Shown here: piece by piece, positions 11,575 through 20,506 of the stretch
Position numbering within the stretch: the first letter of the stretch is position 1
Layout of the letters: each line of letters starts with the position of its first letter
Assembly: GCF_000496835.1 (NCBI RefSeq)
Contig: NZ_KI543237.1
Coordinates: forward strand, 185,521-249,520
Source of the DNA: Thalassobacillus devorans MSP14
GTDB lineage: Bacteria > Bacillota > Bacilli > Bacillales > Halobacillaceae
Reading direction: 5' to 3'
DNA length: 64,000 nt
Translations under genes and position numbers: made by a program
The notes under the pieces: generated by a model
Told to the model about the DNA's origin: nothing
Databases searched by the model: none
What the model saw: only the letters and a program-made list of their open reading frames with translations

Positions 11575-12209
11575 GCGAAGTCCTCCCCTACCACTTCACT
11601 CAGCTGATTGACCATCTCATCGATTTCTTTACTTTTCAAGCGGTAACTTACCGGGTTGACGATCATTCGTGACGTAATCCCGACAATTTTTTCATATTCG
11701 ACGAGTCCATTTTCCTTCAATGTCCTTCCTGTCGATACGATATCCACAATACGGTCAGCAAGACCAATCAACGGAGCTATTTCAATGGAACCGTTCAGAG
11801 GAATAATTTCAATCTGCTCCCCTTGTTCCCTAAAGTAGTCAGATGCCACTTTGGGATACTTCGTAGCTATTTTCGGTGCGATTTTACTAAGCGGCTGATC
11901 CGGCAGTCCGGCTACGGCAATATAGCAAGGGCTGATTCCAAGATCCAGCACCTCATATACATCCCTGTCCTGTTCTAATAAAACATCTTTTCCTGCAATT
12001 CCGATATCGGCTGTACCATATTCAACATAGGTGACGACATCCATCGGCTTGGCCATCATGATCCGTATATTCTGTTCGGGAAATTCAAGGATCAGTTTTC
12101 TTGATTCTTCCTGTTCACCTAGCAGATCATACCCTGCTTTTTTCATCAATTCTGCCGCTTCTTCAAAAATCCGACCTTTTGGCATGGCGATCGTCAATGG
12201 CTTACGCAT
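11571..12209 (-). CDS. hisG: ATP phosphoribosyltransferase, short form
   Basis: First committed step of histidine synthesis. At 212 residues this is the short form that lacks the C-terminal regulatory domain and works with HisZ, which is encoded just upstream. The ATG at 12209 has GGAGG eight bases before it; a GTG at 12218 overlaps that ribosome-binding site. The PRPP-binding motif is [15 protein letters not shown]. It overlaps hisZ by 8 bp. Confidence 0.96.
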   Translation of the reverse strand: MRKPLTIAMPKGRIFEEAAELMKKAGYDLLGEQEESRKLILEFPEQNIRIMMAKPMDVVTYVEYGTADIGIAGKDVLLEQDRDVYEVLDLGISPCYIAVAGLPDQPLSKIAPKIATKYPKVASDYFREQGEQIEIIPLNGSIEIAPLIGLADRIVDIVSTGRTLKENGLVEYEKIVGITSRMIVNPVSYRLKSKEIDEMVNQLSEVVGEDFA

Positions 12210-13383
12210 CCCGACCACCTCCTGTCGTCAAATCGATCGCTTCAGCCAGATCTGCTTTGAATTGCTGCAGATCCGGTACTTGATCGACATGCTGAAGTAT
12301 TACCTTTTTTCCTTCTGAGCGCAGATCCTGCGCCTGTTTTAACCCATCTGAAAATGTATCATCATCGACCAGAATACCAATGCGCTGTTCTTTTTCGGTC
12401 TGTGCCGCCAGTGCCTCTACCAGGCGCTCGAGACGGATTGCGAAACCTGTCGCAGATGCGTTGAGCTGGAATGAAGGGAGCAATTTATCATAACGTCCTC
12501 CATTGCATAACAGTGAACCCAGATTAGGAGCATATCCTTCAAAGAGAATGCCTGTATAATAATCCATATGACTGATCAAGTTAAGGTCGAAACTGACATA
12601 CTGCTCAACCTCATACTGCTTCAGCATCTTATACAATTGTTTCAATTCGTTGATCGCCTGCAGACATTCCTGATTGCGGGCGAGAGATTTACTTTGATCG
12701 AACACTTCATCTTCTCCGCGAAGCTTCATCAATCCCATCAAAGACCTTTTTGCCTCATCACTAACTGCCAGTGCTTTTACTGCTTCCTGGTATCCCACGT
12801 GATTTTTCCGATATAAATAACTCATTAATTCTTCTGTAATAGCAGGGTCGTCTCCTAGAATTTCTTTAAAAAAGCAGCGGACATATCCGACGTGGCCGAT
12901 TGTGATTTGAAAATCATCTAAACCAGCGCGCTGCAACGAACGGATCAATAAGGCGATCACTTCTGCATCACCATAAGAAGAATGATCACCGATCAGTTCC
13001 GTACCGACCTGCTCAAATTGCGCCGGCTTGCCTCCTTCTGTCTGCTGAGCACGGAAAACCGGACCGTCATATGCCAGCCGCAGCGGAAATTCCGCATTTT
13101 TCAATTGGGACGCTGCGACCCGTGCAATCGGTGCCGTCATATCCGGGCGTAAAACAAGCGAATGACCTTGCTGATCGAGCAATTTGAATAATTGCTGATC
13201 CAAGGTCGCGCTGGCTTCTCCGACTGTCTCGTAATATTCAAGAAATGGGGTGTCCATAAACAAATAACCGAACCTGCTGATCTCTTCCGTCAGCAATTCC
13301 CGGGCTTTTTTCTTCTGGTTATAAAAAAAGGGAAGCGTGTCCCGCATTCCCAGTGGCTTTTCAAACATTAATCGCTTTGCCAT
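12202..13383 (-). CDS. hisZ: ATP phosphoribosyltransferase regulatory subunit
   Basis: Histidyl-tRNA-synthetase-like protein of 393 residues that partners with short HisG and confers histidine feedback. Class II synthetase core motifs are recognisable ([23 protein letters not shown]) but no anticodon-binding domain follows. The start at 13383 has AAAGGA eight bases upstream; upstream methionines at 13392 and 13419 lack spacing or a ribosome-binding site. First gene of the operon. Confidence 0.95.
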   Translation of the reverse strand: MAKRLMFEKPLGMRDTLPFFYNQKKKARELLTEEISRFGYLFMDTPFLEYYETVGEASATLDQQLFKLLDQQGHSLVLRPDMTAPIARVAASQLKNAEFPLRLAYDGPVFRAQQTEGGKPAQFEQVGTELIGDHSSYGDAEVIALLIRSLQRAGLDDFQITIGHVGYVRCFFKEILGDDPAITEELMSYLYRKNHVGYQEAVKALAVSDEAKRSLMGLMKLRGEDEVFDQSKSLARNQECLQAINELKQLYKMLKQYEVEQYVSFDLNLISHMDYYTGILFEGYAPNLGSLLCNGGRYDKLLPSFQLNASATGFAIRLERLVEALAAQTEKEQRIGILVDDDTFSDGLKQAQDLRSEGKKVILQHVDQVPDLQQFKADLAEAIDLTTGGGRDA

Positions 13384-13436
13384 GGAGTGCATCCTTTCTG
13401 TATGAGAATATGCCAACAATCCTTTAGCTTGCTAAT

Positions 13437-13465
13437 ATGATAACGTAATAAAGGTAGAGCGTCAA
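13437..13465 (-). promoter_or_regulatory. Sigma-A promoter of the his operon
   Basis: Minus-strand -35 TTGACG (13460-13465), 17-bp spacer, -10 TATCAT (13437-13442). The leader is only about 45-50 nt and holds no T-box or other long attenuator, so control is more likely at initiation. Confidence 0.8.
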
Positions 13466-13469
13466 ACAT

Positions 13470-13558
13470 AATCGGCTTATCATTATGTTCCCCATTCGCA
13501 ATATTTTAGAACAACGTCATTATCTCTATCTTCATTTCTTCCCTTAGATTAGCCGATT
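13470..13558 (-). promoter_or_regulatory. Split inverted repeat upstream of the his promoter
   Basis: Two 12-bp arms, AATCGGCTTATC (13470-13481) and GATTAGCCGATT (13547-13558), are inverted copies matching at 11 of 12 positions, 65 bp apart. The near arm is 5 bp upstream of the -35 box. The layout suggests a two-site operator with DNA looping; the regulator is unknown. A TrpR-family repressor (HisR/YerC) is known for his genes in Bacillales and is one candidate. Confidence 0.45.
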
Positions 13559-13632
13559 TTAAATATGCTTGGAAATTTTAACTGCTCAGCTATCTTTTTG
13601 ACTATAGTATAAATTTAAATCCAAATCTCCTG

Positions 13633-13668
13633 AAAAAAACCTTAGGAAAGCCAGTTGCTTTCCTAAGG
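13633..13668 (-). terminator. Terminator after glpD
   Basis: Perfect 11-bp stem CCTTAGGAAAG (13640-13650) with CTTTCCTAAGG (13658-13668), followed on the minus strand by seven T. It lies 11 nt past the glpD stop. Confidence 0.92.
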
Positions 13669-13679
13669 TCTTACAAAAA

Positions 13680-15353
13680 CTATGCCATCACAGCTTCGGT
13701 GGGCTCCACAGCTTCTTTCAGAAGCTGTTCTAATTCTTCGATATAAGCTTTTTTCTGTGCTTCAGTCCATTGCAATTCATTGGCCATATACTCTATAACA
13801 GCATATTTATGCGCGTGTACCCATTCAATTGCAAAGAATAAGGCTCCTGTACGGCGGACGAAAAAGTCGACTGGTCGATAGGCAAGCTCGTATGCCAATG
13901 CATATTGAAGCATGGCGAAGACAACCCGATCGACACCTGCTTTTTCAGCGGCTTCTTTTCCTGTTTTATAATACTCAAAGACGGTATCTGTATTGGAGCC
14001 ATATAAGTCTGCAAGTTCTCTTGCGTCGTCTTCGGAGAGGCCGAGGCTGACCCCTTGCTTTGTTTTTTCGACCAGGAACTTTTCAAATCCTTCGGAACCG
14101 CCGACATCTCCGCCTGAAATCGGCATGTGCTTCGTTTCGGAATCCGAATAGCGGATACCTTCTTCTTCCATCAGCATATCGCGCACCTGGTCGATAACGT
14201 TTTGTGCCATTTTGCGATATCCCGTAAGTTTTCCTCCAGCCATTGATATCAAACCGGAATCAGAAATAAAAACTTCATCCTTACGTGAAATTTCAGAAGG
14301 GTCCTTGCCTTCTTCATGAACCAGCGGGCGCAGGCCGGCCCAGCTGGATTCCACATCCTCCACTGTAATATTGACTGTCGGGAACATATAGTTGATCGAC
14401 TCAATCAAGTAAGTCCGGTCTGCTTCAGTCATCGTCGGGTGAGCGATATCGCCTTCATAATCCGTATCTGTCGTACCCACATAGGTCTTACCATCACGCG
14501 GAATAGCGAAAACCATCCGGCCATCTGGCGTATCATAGTAAATCGCCTGTTTCAGCGGGAATCGCTCTCCATCAAAAACAAGGTGCACTCCCTTTGTTAA
14601 GTGCAGGGTTTTTCCTTTTTTCGATCCATCGATCTCACGCAATCGATCCACCCAGGGACCGCCCGCATTAATTACTTTTTTTGCGTAAATATGATAGTGT
14701 TTCCCATCTGTTTGATCCTCGACAACAGCTCCATCGATTTTGCCTTCCTTGTTATATAGAAAATCAACCACTTTAGCGTAATTGGCAGACAATGCCCCAT
14801 GCTCGACAGCCTTTTTCATGACTTCCAACGTCAACCTGGCATCGTCTGTTTTATATTCGACGTAAAATCCAGCACCTCTCAAGTTTTCCCGTTTAATCAA
14901 CGGTTCCCGTTCAATAGCTTCCTCTGGTGAAAACATCGTCCGACGTTCTTTCTTTTTAACCCCGGCAAGGTAATCATAGACCCGAAGACCGAGGCTGGTA
15001 GAGAACGGACCAAAGTTTCCACCTTTATGGAACGGCAGCATCATCCATTCAGGTGTAGTCACATGTGGACCATTTTCATACACGATCTCACGCTCTTTTC
15101 CGACCTCTGCTACCATCTTCACCTCAAACTGCTTCAGATATCGAAGGCCGCCATGTACCAATTTTGTCGACCTGCTTGAAGTACCTGCAGCAAAATCCTG
15201 CATTTCAACTACCGCTGTCTTCATTCCACGGGAGGCAGCATCAAGAGCAATACCAGAGCCGGTGATTCCTCCACCGATGATTAAGACATCCATCCGTCCT
15301 TCGGCCATAGCTGATAGTGTTTCCTGACGTTTATAACTTGAAAATTGATTCAT
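13680..15353 (-). CDS. glpD: Aerobic glycerol-3-phosphate dehydrogenase
   Basis: FAD-dependent membrane-associated enzyme oxidising glycerol-3-phosphate to dihydroxyacetone phosphate and feeding electrons to menaquinone. The 557 residues fit the family. The FAD fingerprint IIGGGITGSGIALDAASRG is near 25-43, and the substrate region GLRPLVHEEGKDPSEISR is near 343-360. AAGGAGA lies eight bases before the ATG. The leader upstream carries a GlpP-type terminator, and glpP is the next gene upstream; glpF and glpK are not in this window. Confidence 0.97.
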   Translation of the reverse strand: MNQFSSYKRQETLSAMAEGRMDVLIIGGGITGSGIALDAASRGMKTAVVEMQDFAAGTSSRSTKLVHGGLRYLKQFEVKMVAEVGKEREIVYENGPHVTTPEWMMLPFHKGGNFGPFSTSLGLRVYDYLAGVKKKERRTMFSPEEAIEREPLIKRENLRGAGFYVEYKTDDARLTLEVMKKAVEHGALSANYAKVVDFLYNKEGKIDGAVVEDQTDGKHYHIYAKKVINAGGPWVDRLREIDGSKKGKTLHLTKGVHLVFDGERFPLKQAIYYDTPDGRMVFAIPRDGKTYVGTTDTDYEGDIAHPTMTEADRTYLIESINYMFPTVNITVEDVESSWAGLRPLVHEEGKDPSEISRKDEVFISDSGLISMAGGKLTGYRKMAQNVIDQVRDMLMEEEGIRYSDSETKHMPISGGDVGGSEGFEKFLVEKTKQGVSLGLSEDDARELADLYGSNTDTVFEYYKTGKEAAEKAGVDRVVFAMLQYALAYELAYRPVDFFVRRTGALFFAIEWVHAHKYAVIEYMANELQWTEAQKKAYIEELEQLLKEAVEPTEAVMA

Positions 15354-15460
15354 TTTGCACTCTCCTTCTGACGATACTGTAGGATCCGGTCGGAATCATC
15401 CTGTACTTCCTTTACCCATAAAACCAATATTTCATGTATTACCGAGAGAAAAGGATAAAC

Positions 15461-15517
15461 AAAAAAAGAGACCACGAACTAACTTTATAGATAACTCTAT
15501 AAAGAAGTGTGGTCTCT
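15461..15517 (-). terminator. glpD leader terminator, likely GlpP antitermination target
   Basis: Long hairpin in the glpD 5' leader: outer stem GAGACCAC (15468-15475) with GTGGTCTC (15509-15516), inner stem CTTTATAGA with TCTATAAAG, then on the minus strand a run of seven T. It lies between the promoter at 15553-15581 and glpD. In B. subtilis GlpP with glycerol-3-phosphate prevents termination at exactly such a site; the adjacent glpP gene makes this assignment strong. Confidence 0.88.
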
Positions 15518-15552
15518 CCGTTTCTCCAACCGAATCTTATTAACTTATCTTT

Positions 15553-15581
15553 ATTATAGCAACGGTACAGCAATTATACAA
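15553..15581 (-). promoter_or_regulatory. Sigma-A promoter of glpD
   Basis: Minus-strand -35 TTGTAT (15576-15581), 17-bp spacer, -10 TATAAT (15553-15558) with an upstream TG. The predicted start near 15546 gives a leader of about 190 nt containing the terminator hairpin. No convincing catabolite-responsive element was found. Confidence 0.75.
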
Positions 15582-15619
15582 CTAATATGTGATACTAAAA
15601 GTTTACTGCATAAGCCGCT

Positions 15620-16162
15620 TCAGAAATGCCATAAATCGCTGCGTGAAGTAGATATAGCTGTCGCTCCTGCTTCAATGGCCTGATCGACTTCCTGATGATT
15701 GCGTATTAACCCGCCGGCAATGATGGGAACCCCTATTGCTTCTTTAATTGCCGTTATTTGCCCGGGCAGGATACCGGGAAGAAGTTCTACATAATCAGGT
15801 TTCGTTTTCCGAAGAAGTTTCAGATTGTGATCGATTGCATGACTATCAATCAGGAACATCCGCTGGATAGCTGTCATTTTATACTTTTTAGCCTGTTGGA
15901 TCACACTTGTCCGAGTGGAGATGACACCGTCCGGTTTGACCTCCTGTCCCAGGTACTCCATACCATATTCATCTGTCTTAAGGCCCTGAATCAAGTCCGT
16001 GTGAACAAACACTTTTTTTCCTGTTTTCTTACTGTAACGAACCAGACTTTTCAACAGAGCAATCCGCGTATCTAATAAGACGATATAATTGGTGTCGCTT
16101 TCCAGCAATTTCTCGAAGTCCTTCATATTTTTGACTGCCGGAAGAATTCTCTGTTCAATCAT
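15620..16162 (-). CDS. glpP: Glycerol-3-phosphate responsive antiterminator GlpP
   Basis: RNA-binding antiterminator that in the presence of glycerol-3-phosphate lets transcription pass leader terminators of glp genes. The start is placed at 16162 (MIEQRILPAVKN), with AAAGGAG well spaced, giving 180 residues as in the family; a longer frame to 16333 lies wholly inside the upstream acetyltransferase gene. It has a TIM-barrel-like fold with phosphate-binding loops such as PIIAGGLI. It overlaps the acetyltransferase gene by 8 bp and lies 266 bp upstream of glpD. Confidence 0.92.
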   Translation of the reverse strand: MIEQRILPAVKNMKDFEKLLESDTNYIVLLDTRIALLKSLVRYSKKTGKKVFVHTDLIQGLKTDEYGMEYLGQEVKPDGVISTRTSVIQQAKKYKMTAIQRMFLIDSHAIDHNLKLLRKTKPDYVELLPGILPGQITAIKEAIGVPIIAGGLIRNHQEVDQAIEAGATAISTSRSDLWHF

Positions 16163-16703
16163 TCTGCCGGCTCCTTTCCTCCATGAAAAACTCGTCACTC
16201 TGTATACGCTCTTGTACCTCTTTTTCAGTATAAATGACCCGCATGGGGTTTCCCCCCACAAAACAGCCGGCTGGTACATCCTTGTGCACCAGTGTGCCAG
16301 CTGAAACAATAGCACCGTCACCGATTTCCACACCTGGAAGTATCGTAGAATTAGCGCCTATCATGACCTTATCACCGATACGGACATCACCCAGCCGGTA
16401 TTCCCTGATTAAATATTCATGAGCAAGTATCGTTGTATTGTAGCCTATGATGCTGTTTTTTCCTACTGAAACTCTCTCCGGAAACATGACATCCGGCATG
16501 ACCATCAGCGCGAAAGCCGTGTGCTCTCCTACTTCCATACGTAAGAACATGCGGTAGAGCCGGTTTTTCATACCGAGAAATGGAATGTATCTGGCAATTT
16601 GGATGACAAGGAAGTTTTTCACTACCTTCCAAAATGGTACCGTTTTAAAGATATGCCACAGCGAATTAGCATGGTCTATCCGGTATCGTTCAGTCCTGCG
16701 CAT
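16155..16703 (-). CDS. Hexapeptide-repeat O-acetyltransferase, YvoF-like
   Basis: A 182-residue left-handed beta-helix acyltransferase of the NodL/maltose-acetyltransferase type. Hexapeptide turns run through residues 77-155 (VSVGKNSIIGYNTT, VRIGDKVMIGANSTILPGV, IGDGAIVSAGTLV), ending in the GGNPMRVI motif. A short hydrophobic stretch near 28-45 may touch the membrane. Acceptor unknown. Position between ppaX and glpP corresponds to yvoF of B. subtilis. Confidence 0.85.
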   Translation of the reverse strand: MRRTERYRIDHANSLWHIFKTVPFWKVVKNFLVIQIARYIPFLGMKNRLYRMFLRMEVGEHTAFALMVMPDVMFPERVSVGKNSIIGYNTTILAHEYLIREYRLGDVRIGDKVMIGANSTILPGVEIGDGAIVSAGTLVHKDVPAGCFVGGNPMRVIYTEKEVQERIQSDEFFMEERSRQND

Positions 16704-16707
16704 GGGA

Positions 16708-17346
16708 TCATCCCCCTAAGATTTCGATCAGTTCACGCATTTCAGCTAACATATAATCCGGTTCTAATGCTTCCAGTACTTCTTTTCCTTTGATCGTCCA
16801 GGCAACCCCCGCTGTTTTGGTTCCTGCATTTTGTCCAGCAAGAATGTCATGGGTGTTATCACCAACCATCAGGGCCTCTGAAGCGGTCGATTCAAGAGCG
16901 CTCAATGCCTGGTTAATCGGTTCGGGATGGGGTTTTGCATTGGTCACATCATCTAACGTAATGACGACAGGGAAAAATTCCTTTAAACCTGTCAGCTTAA
17001 GGCCCATTTCCACAGTCTGACGCATTTTGGTTGTAACAATGCCTAATTTGTAGCCCTTATCCTTTAAGGTTTCCATCGTTTCGACGACCGTTGGATATGC
17101 TTCCACAAATTCATCATGATGCTTCATATTGTGTTCGCGATAAGTGACAATCATTTCTTCCACACGGTTTTTATCGACTTGTGCCAGACTCTCCCGAAGC
17201 GGCGGCCCAATGAAATTCATAATTTCTTCCCGTGAATATGCCCTGTCACCATATTGTTCTGTCGTATGCAAAAATGATGCGATGATTAATTCGTTTGTGT
17301 CAATCAGCGTCCCATCTAAATCAAAGAGTATTGTATTTATGCTCAT
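16708..17346 (-). CDS. ppaX: Pyrophosphatase PpaX
   Basis: HAD-superfamily phosphatase of 212 residues that in B. subtilis hydrolyses pyrophosphate released by HprK/P when it dephosphorylates HPr-Ser-P. HAD motif I is FDLDGTL with nucleophile D9 and D11; motif II is VTTK near 104-107; motif IV is MVGDNTHDI. Its place in the hprK operon supports the pyrophosphate role. Its start lies inside the end of yvoD (26-bp overlap). Confidence 0.93.
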   Translation of the reverse strand: MSINTILFDLDGTLIDTNELIIASFLHTTEQYGDRAYSREEIMNFIGPPLRESLAQVDKNRVEEMIVTYREHNMKHHDEFVEAYPTVVETMETLKDKGYKLGIVTTKMRQTVEMGLKLTGLKEFFPVVITLDDVTNAKPHPEPINQALSALESTASEALMVGDNTHDILAGQNAGTKTAGVAWTIKGKEVLEALEPDYMLAEMRELIEILGG

Positions 17347-18277
17347 GTATGTGTTCCTCTCTTTTCTGTTCTACTCTGTTCCATATAAACCCTATTGCTG
17401 CTGTCAACAGGACGGCTGTAACCAGGCGGAATACAAGCAGCGGCCAAACCGGGATACCTAATGGGAGAAAGATTAAGGTATCCTCCACGACTGCATGGCA
17501 TGCTACCAGAAATATCATTGCCAGGTACATATCTTTTTTAGATACCCCGTCTTCTTTCACGGCCTGGATCATCATTCCTGCCCCGTAAGCTAATCCAATG
17601 GTCAGCCCTGCAACCAATGTCATAGAGGTATTTCGTTCCATTCCCAGAAATTTGGTGGCCGGTGCTACCCATCCAGAAAAAATATCAAGCCAGCCTTTTT
17701 CTCTTAAATACTGCATAAAAATCATCAACGGCAGGACGATAAGAATCAATTGCAAGATGCCCATAGAGGCTGTCTGCAGCCCTTGAAACAGGATTTCAGC
17801 CCAGCCCTCTGGAGCAGTTTGCTGCTGTGGTGCAAGTCCATAGTCAGCTGATTCACTGCCGCCCTTCCATACCAGGTTGATCACCACGGCAGCTAAAAGT
17901 GCAAGAGTTATACGGAAGCCGATGACGAACCACCAGCTGACACCCACCCTGGACGCAACGGTGGATTCAATCAGCAAATTGTGGGAAAAAGACATCATGA
18001 CAGCAAGAATGAAGACTTCTTTGACCGTGAAATCAAAGGAAAGGATTGCTGCAATGCCAGCATATAAATTCAAAAAGTTACCAAGCACAAGCGGCACTGC
18101 CGCTTCTCCTGACAATCCCAGCCACGCCATGTATGGAGCGATCTTTTCCATGGCCCATGGCAGTGCCGGGGTGAACCGGAGGATAGTGACAATCAATGTC
18201 ACAGGAAAAATCACTTTTCCCAACGTCCATGACACAGATACCCCTTGTTTAAAACCTCTCGTGATGATGCCTGTCAC
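17321..18277 (-). CDS. yvoD: Nucleoside-recognition-domain membrane protein, YvoD-like
   Basis: A 318-residue integral membrane protein with about eight hydrophobic segments. Two related halves carry the nucleoside-recognition (Gate) signature: a [20 protein letters not shown] region near 73-92 and [16 protein letters not shown] near 228-243. Similar proteins include SpmA/SpmB. Substrate unknown. It is encoded between lgt and ppaX as in B. subtilis and overlaps ppaX by 26 bp, which implies coupled translation. Confidence 0.85.
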   Translation of the reverse strand: MTGIITRGFKQGVSVSWTLGKVIFPVTLIVTILRFTPALPWAMEKIAPYMAWLGLSGEAAVPLVLGNFLNLYAGIAAILSFDFTVKEVFILAVMMSFSHNLLIESTVASRVGVSWWFVIGFRITLALLAAVVINLVWKGGSESADYGLAPQQQTAPEGWAEILFQGLQTASMGILQLILIVLPLMIFMQYLREKGWLDIFSGWVAPATKFLGMERNTSMTLVAGLTIGLAYGAGMMIQAVKEDGVSKKDMYLAMIFLVACHAVVEDTLIFLPLGIPVWPLLVFRLVTAVLLTAAIGFIWNRVEQKREEHIHEHKYNTL

Positions 18278-18293
18278 TTTTCCTCCTCCTCAC

Positions 18294-19121
18294 TTAAACT
18301 TTCTTTCCGTTATAATGCTTATCTGCCATATTCGTTTTGCGGCGATAAATGATTGCCGCAACGCTGGCAATTACGAGTACGATGGATATAGCCTGAGCTG
18401 TCCGGATATCTCCCACCAGGTAAAGGCTATCTGTACGTAGACCTTCGATAAAGAAACGTCCTACAGAATACCAAATCACATAGCTTAAGAATACTTCACC
18501 ACGAAGCGGGTTATAACGACGTAACACGAGCAATAGAACGAAACCGAGAATGTTCCATGTGGATTCGTATAAAAATGTCGGGTGGTACATCGTGCCCCCG
18601 ATACACATTTGGTTCGTAATAAAATCAGGCAGGTATTGCATGAAGTTGTTATAAAAACTTTCCGATACCGGTCCTCCATGAGCTTCCTGGTTCATGAAAT
18701 TGCCCCAGCGCCCAATCGCTTGCCCCAGAATTATGCTTGGGGCTGCAATATCCAATAGCATCCATACTGATACTTTTTTCACCCGGGCATAAACGATTGC
18801 TGTGATTACAGACCCTATTAAAGCACCGTGTATGGCAATGCCGCCTTCCCAAATAGCAAGTATGTTCAATAATGAACTTCCGGCATAACGTTCCCATTCA
18901 AAAATAACATAATAGATTCTAGCAGAAATAATAGCAACCGGGATAGCGATGACGACTGCGTCGATCATCAAATCCTTTTTCAATCCCAGCCGCTCCGTTT
19001 CCCGGACAGCCAGCCAGAGACCTAAATACGCACCAGCTGCTATAATGACGCCATACCAGTAGATCGATAAAGGTCCCAGCTGTAAAAACACCCTGTCCAG
19101 GGCTTCAGCGCTACATGACAC
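18294..19121 (-). CDS. lgt: Prolipoprotein diacylglyceryl transferase
   Basis: Polytopic membrane enzyme adding diacylglyceryl to the lipobox cysteine of prolipoproteins. Length 275 residues, seven hydrophobic segments. The Lgt signature [14 protein letters not shown] spans 137-150, including the essential arginine R138; the conserved H-G of AIHGALIG is at 98-99. It processes lipoproteins such as the NirK-like, F510_1955-like and cytochrome c551 proteins of this window. Located directly behind hprK. Confidence 0.97.
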   Translation of the reverse strand: MSCSAEALDRVFLQLGPLSIYWYGVIIAAGAYLGLWLAVRETERLGLKKDLMIDAVVIAIPVAIISARIYYVIFEWERYAGSSLLNILAIWEGGIAIHGALIGSVITAIVYARVKKVSVWMLLDIAAPSIILGQAIGRWGNFMNQEAHGGPVSESFYNNFMQYLPDFITNQMCIGGTMYHPTFLYESTWNILGFVLLLVLRRYNPLRGEVFLSYVIWYSVGRFFIEGLRTDSLYLVGDIRTAQAISIVLVIASVAAIIYRRKTNMADKHYNGKKV

Positions 19122-19133
19122 GAGAACTCCTCC

Positions 19134-20069
19134 TTACTCTTCCATATGCTTATCGCGATCAATGACATTCGTCAAACGCTGTGAAAATTCTTCTGCGGCA
19201 TTGACTCCCATCCGCTTTAACCGGAAGTTCATCGCTGCCACTTCGATGATGACAGCCAGATTCCGTCCAGGGCGTACAGGAATAGTCGCTTTCGGTAATT
19301 CCACATCCATTATTTTCATTGTTTCTTCATCCAGTCCCAATCGGTCATACTGTTTTTTCGGATCCCACAATTCCAGATTGATGACCAAGGTAATGCGTTT
19401 ATAACTGCGTACTGCACCAGCACCAAATAAGGTCATCACATTGATGATACCCAGTCCTCGAATTTCCAGCAGGTGTTCGATCAGCGGCGGGCTGTTTCCA
19501 ATCAATGTATCAAAATCTTCCTGGCGTATTTCTACACTGTCGTCAGCCACAAGGCGATGCCCGCGTTTTACCAGCTCAAGCGCAGTCTCACTTTTACCCA
19601 CCCCGCTTTGACCGGTAATCAGCACACCGATACCGTAAATATCAACCAGGACACCGTGGATAGCTGTGAATGGCGCAAACTTCGTCTCAAGAAAATTAGT
19701 CAGCCTGCTGATGACCCTTGTCGTCTTATAAGGGGAACGCATTAGTGGCACACCAGCTTCACGTGCTGATTCAATCAATTCAGGGGGAATATCCATTCCC
19801 CTGGTTATCACAATCCCCGGTGTTACATCCGTACAAAGCTTATCTGTACGGTCTTTACGTTCTTCTGTATTCAGTTCATTGAAATAGGATAATTCCGTTT
19901 TTCCAAGCAACTGCAGCCGGTCCTTAGGGTAAAACTTGAAATAACCGGTCATCTCGACCCCCGGCCTGGAGATATCACTCGTATGTATTTCACGATGGAC
20001 GCCGTCCTCGCCCGTCACCAATTCTAGTTCGAATCTGTCTAATAGGTCCTGGGTGCGAACTTTCGACAT
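19134..20069 (-). CDS. hprK: HPr kinase/phosphorylase
   Basis: Bifunctional sensor that phosphorylates Ser46 of HPr and Crh when glycolytic intermediates are high, and reverses this by phosphorolysis giving pyrophosphate. Length 311 residues, typical. Walker A GQSGVGKS is at 153-160, the catalytic histidine of AIHG at 138, and the HprK signature [10 protein letters not shown] at 202-211. First gene of the hprK-lgt-yvoD-ppaX-yvoF-glpP row; the downstream ppaX removes its pyrophosphate product. Confidence 0.97.
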   Translation of the reverse strand: MSKVRTQDLLDRFELELVTGEDGVHREIHTSDISRPGVEMTGYFKFYPKDRLQLLGKTELSYFNELNTEERKDRTDKLCTDVTPGIVITRGMDIPPELIESAREAGVPLMRSPYKTTRVISRLTNFLETKFAPFTAIHGVLVDIYGIGVLITGQSGVGKSETALELVKRGHRLVADDSVEIRQEDFDTLIGNSPPLIEHLLEIRGLGIINVMTLFGAGAVRSYKRITLVINLELWDPKKQYDRLGLDEETMKIMDVELPKATIPVRPGRNLAVIIEVAAMNFRLKRMGVNAAEEFSQRLTNVIDRDKHMEE

Positions 20070-20109
20070 ATCGTAGCCTCCTCTTATATCATCTCAATCA
20101 CTGTACCTT

Positions 20110-20154
20110 ATTGTAGCATTTTTTCCAAATAACTTGGACAAAAACAAGTTATTT
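20110..20154 (-). promoter_or_regulatory. hprK promoter -10 with adjoining perfect palindrome
   Basis: Minus-strand -10 TACAAT (20110-20115) lies about 40 nt before the hprK start. Overlapping the expected -35 region is a perfect inverted repeat, AAATAACTTG (20127-20136) with CAAGTTATTT (20145-20154), 8-nt spacer. It could be an operator, or a terminator-like hairpin insulating the divergent spl operon. Confidence 0.45.
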
Positions 20155-20189
20155 AAGGATGGCGTAATATTTTACCATGAGTAATCATT

Positions 20190-20196
20190 CATAATA
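20190..20196 (+). promoter_or_regulatory. Possible sigma-G/F -10 element of splAB
   Basis: CATAATA matches the CATNNTA -10 consensus of forespore sigma factors, as expected for the spl operon, which B. subtilis sigma-G transcribes. No good -35 (GNATR) lies at the right distance, so the call is tentative. Confidence 0.3.
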
Positions 20197-20214
20197 GAGG
20201 TCCTGGGAGGGATA

Positions 20215-20244
20215 ATGAAAAAAAGACGGAAAAGGCTGGTGTAA
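20215..20244 (+). CDS. Possible 9-residue basic leader peptide before splA
   Basis: ATG at 20215 with GGGAGGG just upstream encodes MKKRRKRLV and stops 4 bases before the splA start. The best ribosome-binding site of the region belongs to this frame, while splA itself has only a weak GGTG. It may couple translation into splA or sense charged arginine and lysine tRNA supply. It could also be accidental. Confidence 0.3.
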   Translation: MKKRRKRLV

Positions 20245-20248
20245 CTTA

Positions 20249-20506
20249 ATGGAAATTTATAATCCGCAGCAAACGCTGGGTGCAGGTGAAATTGTTTATG
20301 TCATCTATCGCAATCCACATACACAAAACGTAGCGAATATTCAGGAAGCAGCCGTGGTTCATGATCCGGAAGAACCGGAACAGCTTGCTCTCTTTTTATA
20401 CGAAACCTATTATCCACTGACGGAGGAAATAGCTGTATATCGTACGGAAGCTGAAGCGGAACAGGCATATGCTGATCATTTTGGCGGGAGTGACCTCCAG
20501 TGGTGA
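20249..20506 (+). CDS. splA: Transcriptional regulator SplA
   Basis: An 85-residue protein in the position of SplA, the TRAP-like negative regulator of the spl operon in B. subtilis. The N-terminal half contains IVYVIYRNPHTQNVANIQEA, resembling the SplA core; the C-terminus is acidic. Its ribosome-binding site is weak, and it directly follows a short leader frame. It overlaps the splB start by a few bases. Confidence 0.8.
   Translation: MEIYNPQQTLGAGEIVYVIYRNPHTQNVANIQEAAVVHDPEEPEQLALFLYETYYPLTEEIAVYRTEAEAEQAYADHFGGSDLQW

Noticed and set aside
13384-13632. T-box or attenuator before the his operon
   Set aside because: The promoter at 13437-13465 leaves a leader of only about 50 nt with no specifier or antiterminator structure.
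16163-16333. N-terminal extension of GlpP by 57 residues
   Set aside because: It lies within the acetyltransferase gene, has no ribosome-binding site, and exceeds the family length; the ATG at 16162 has a good site.
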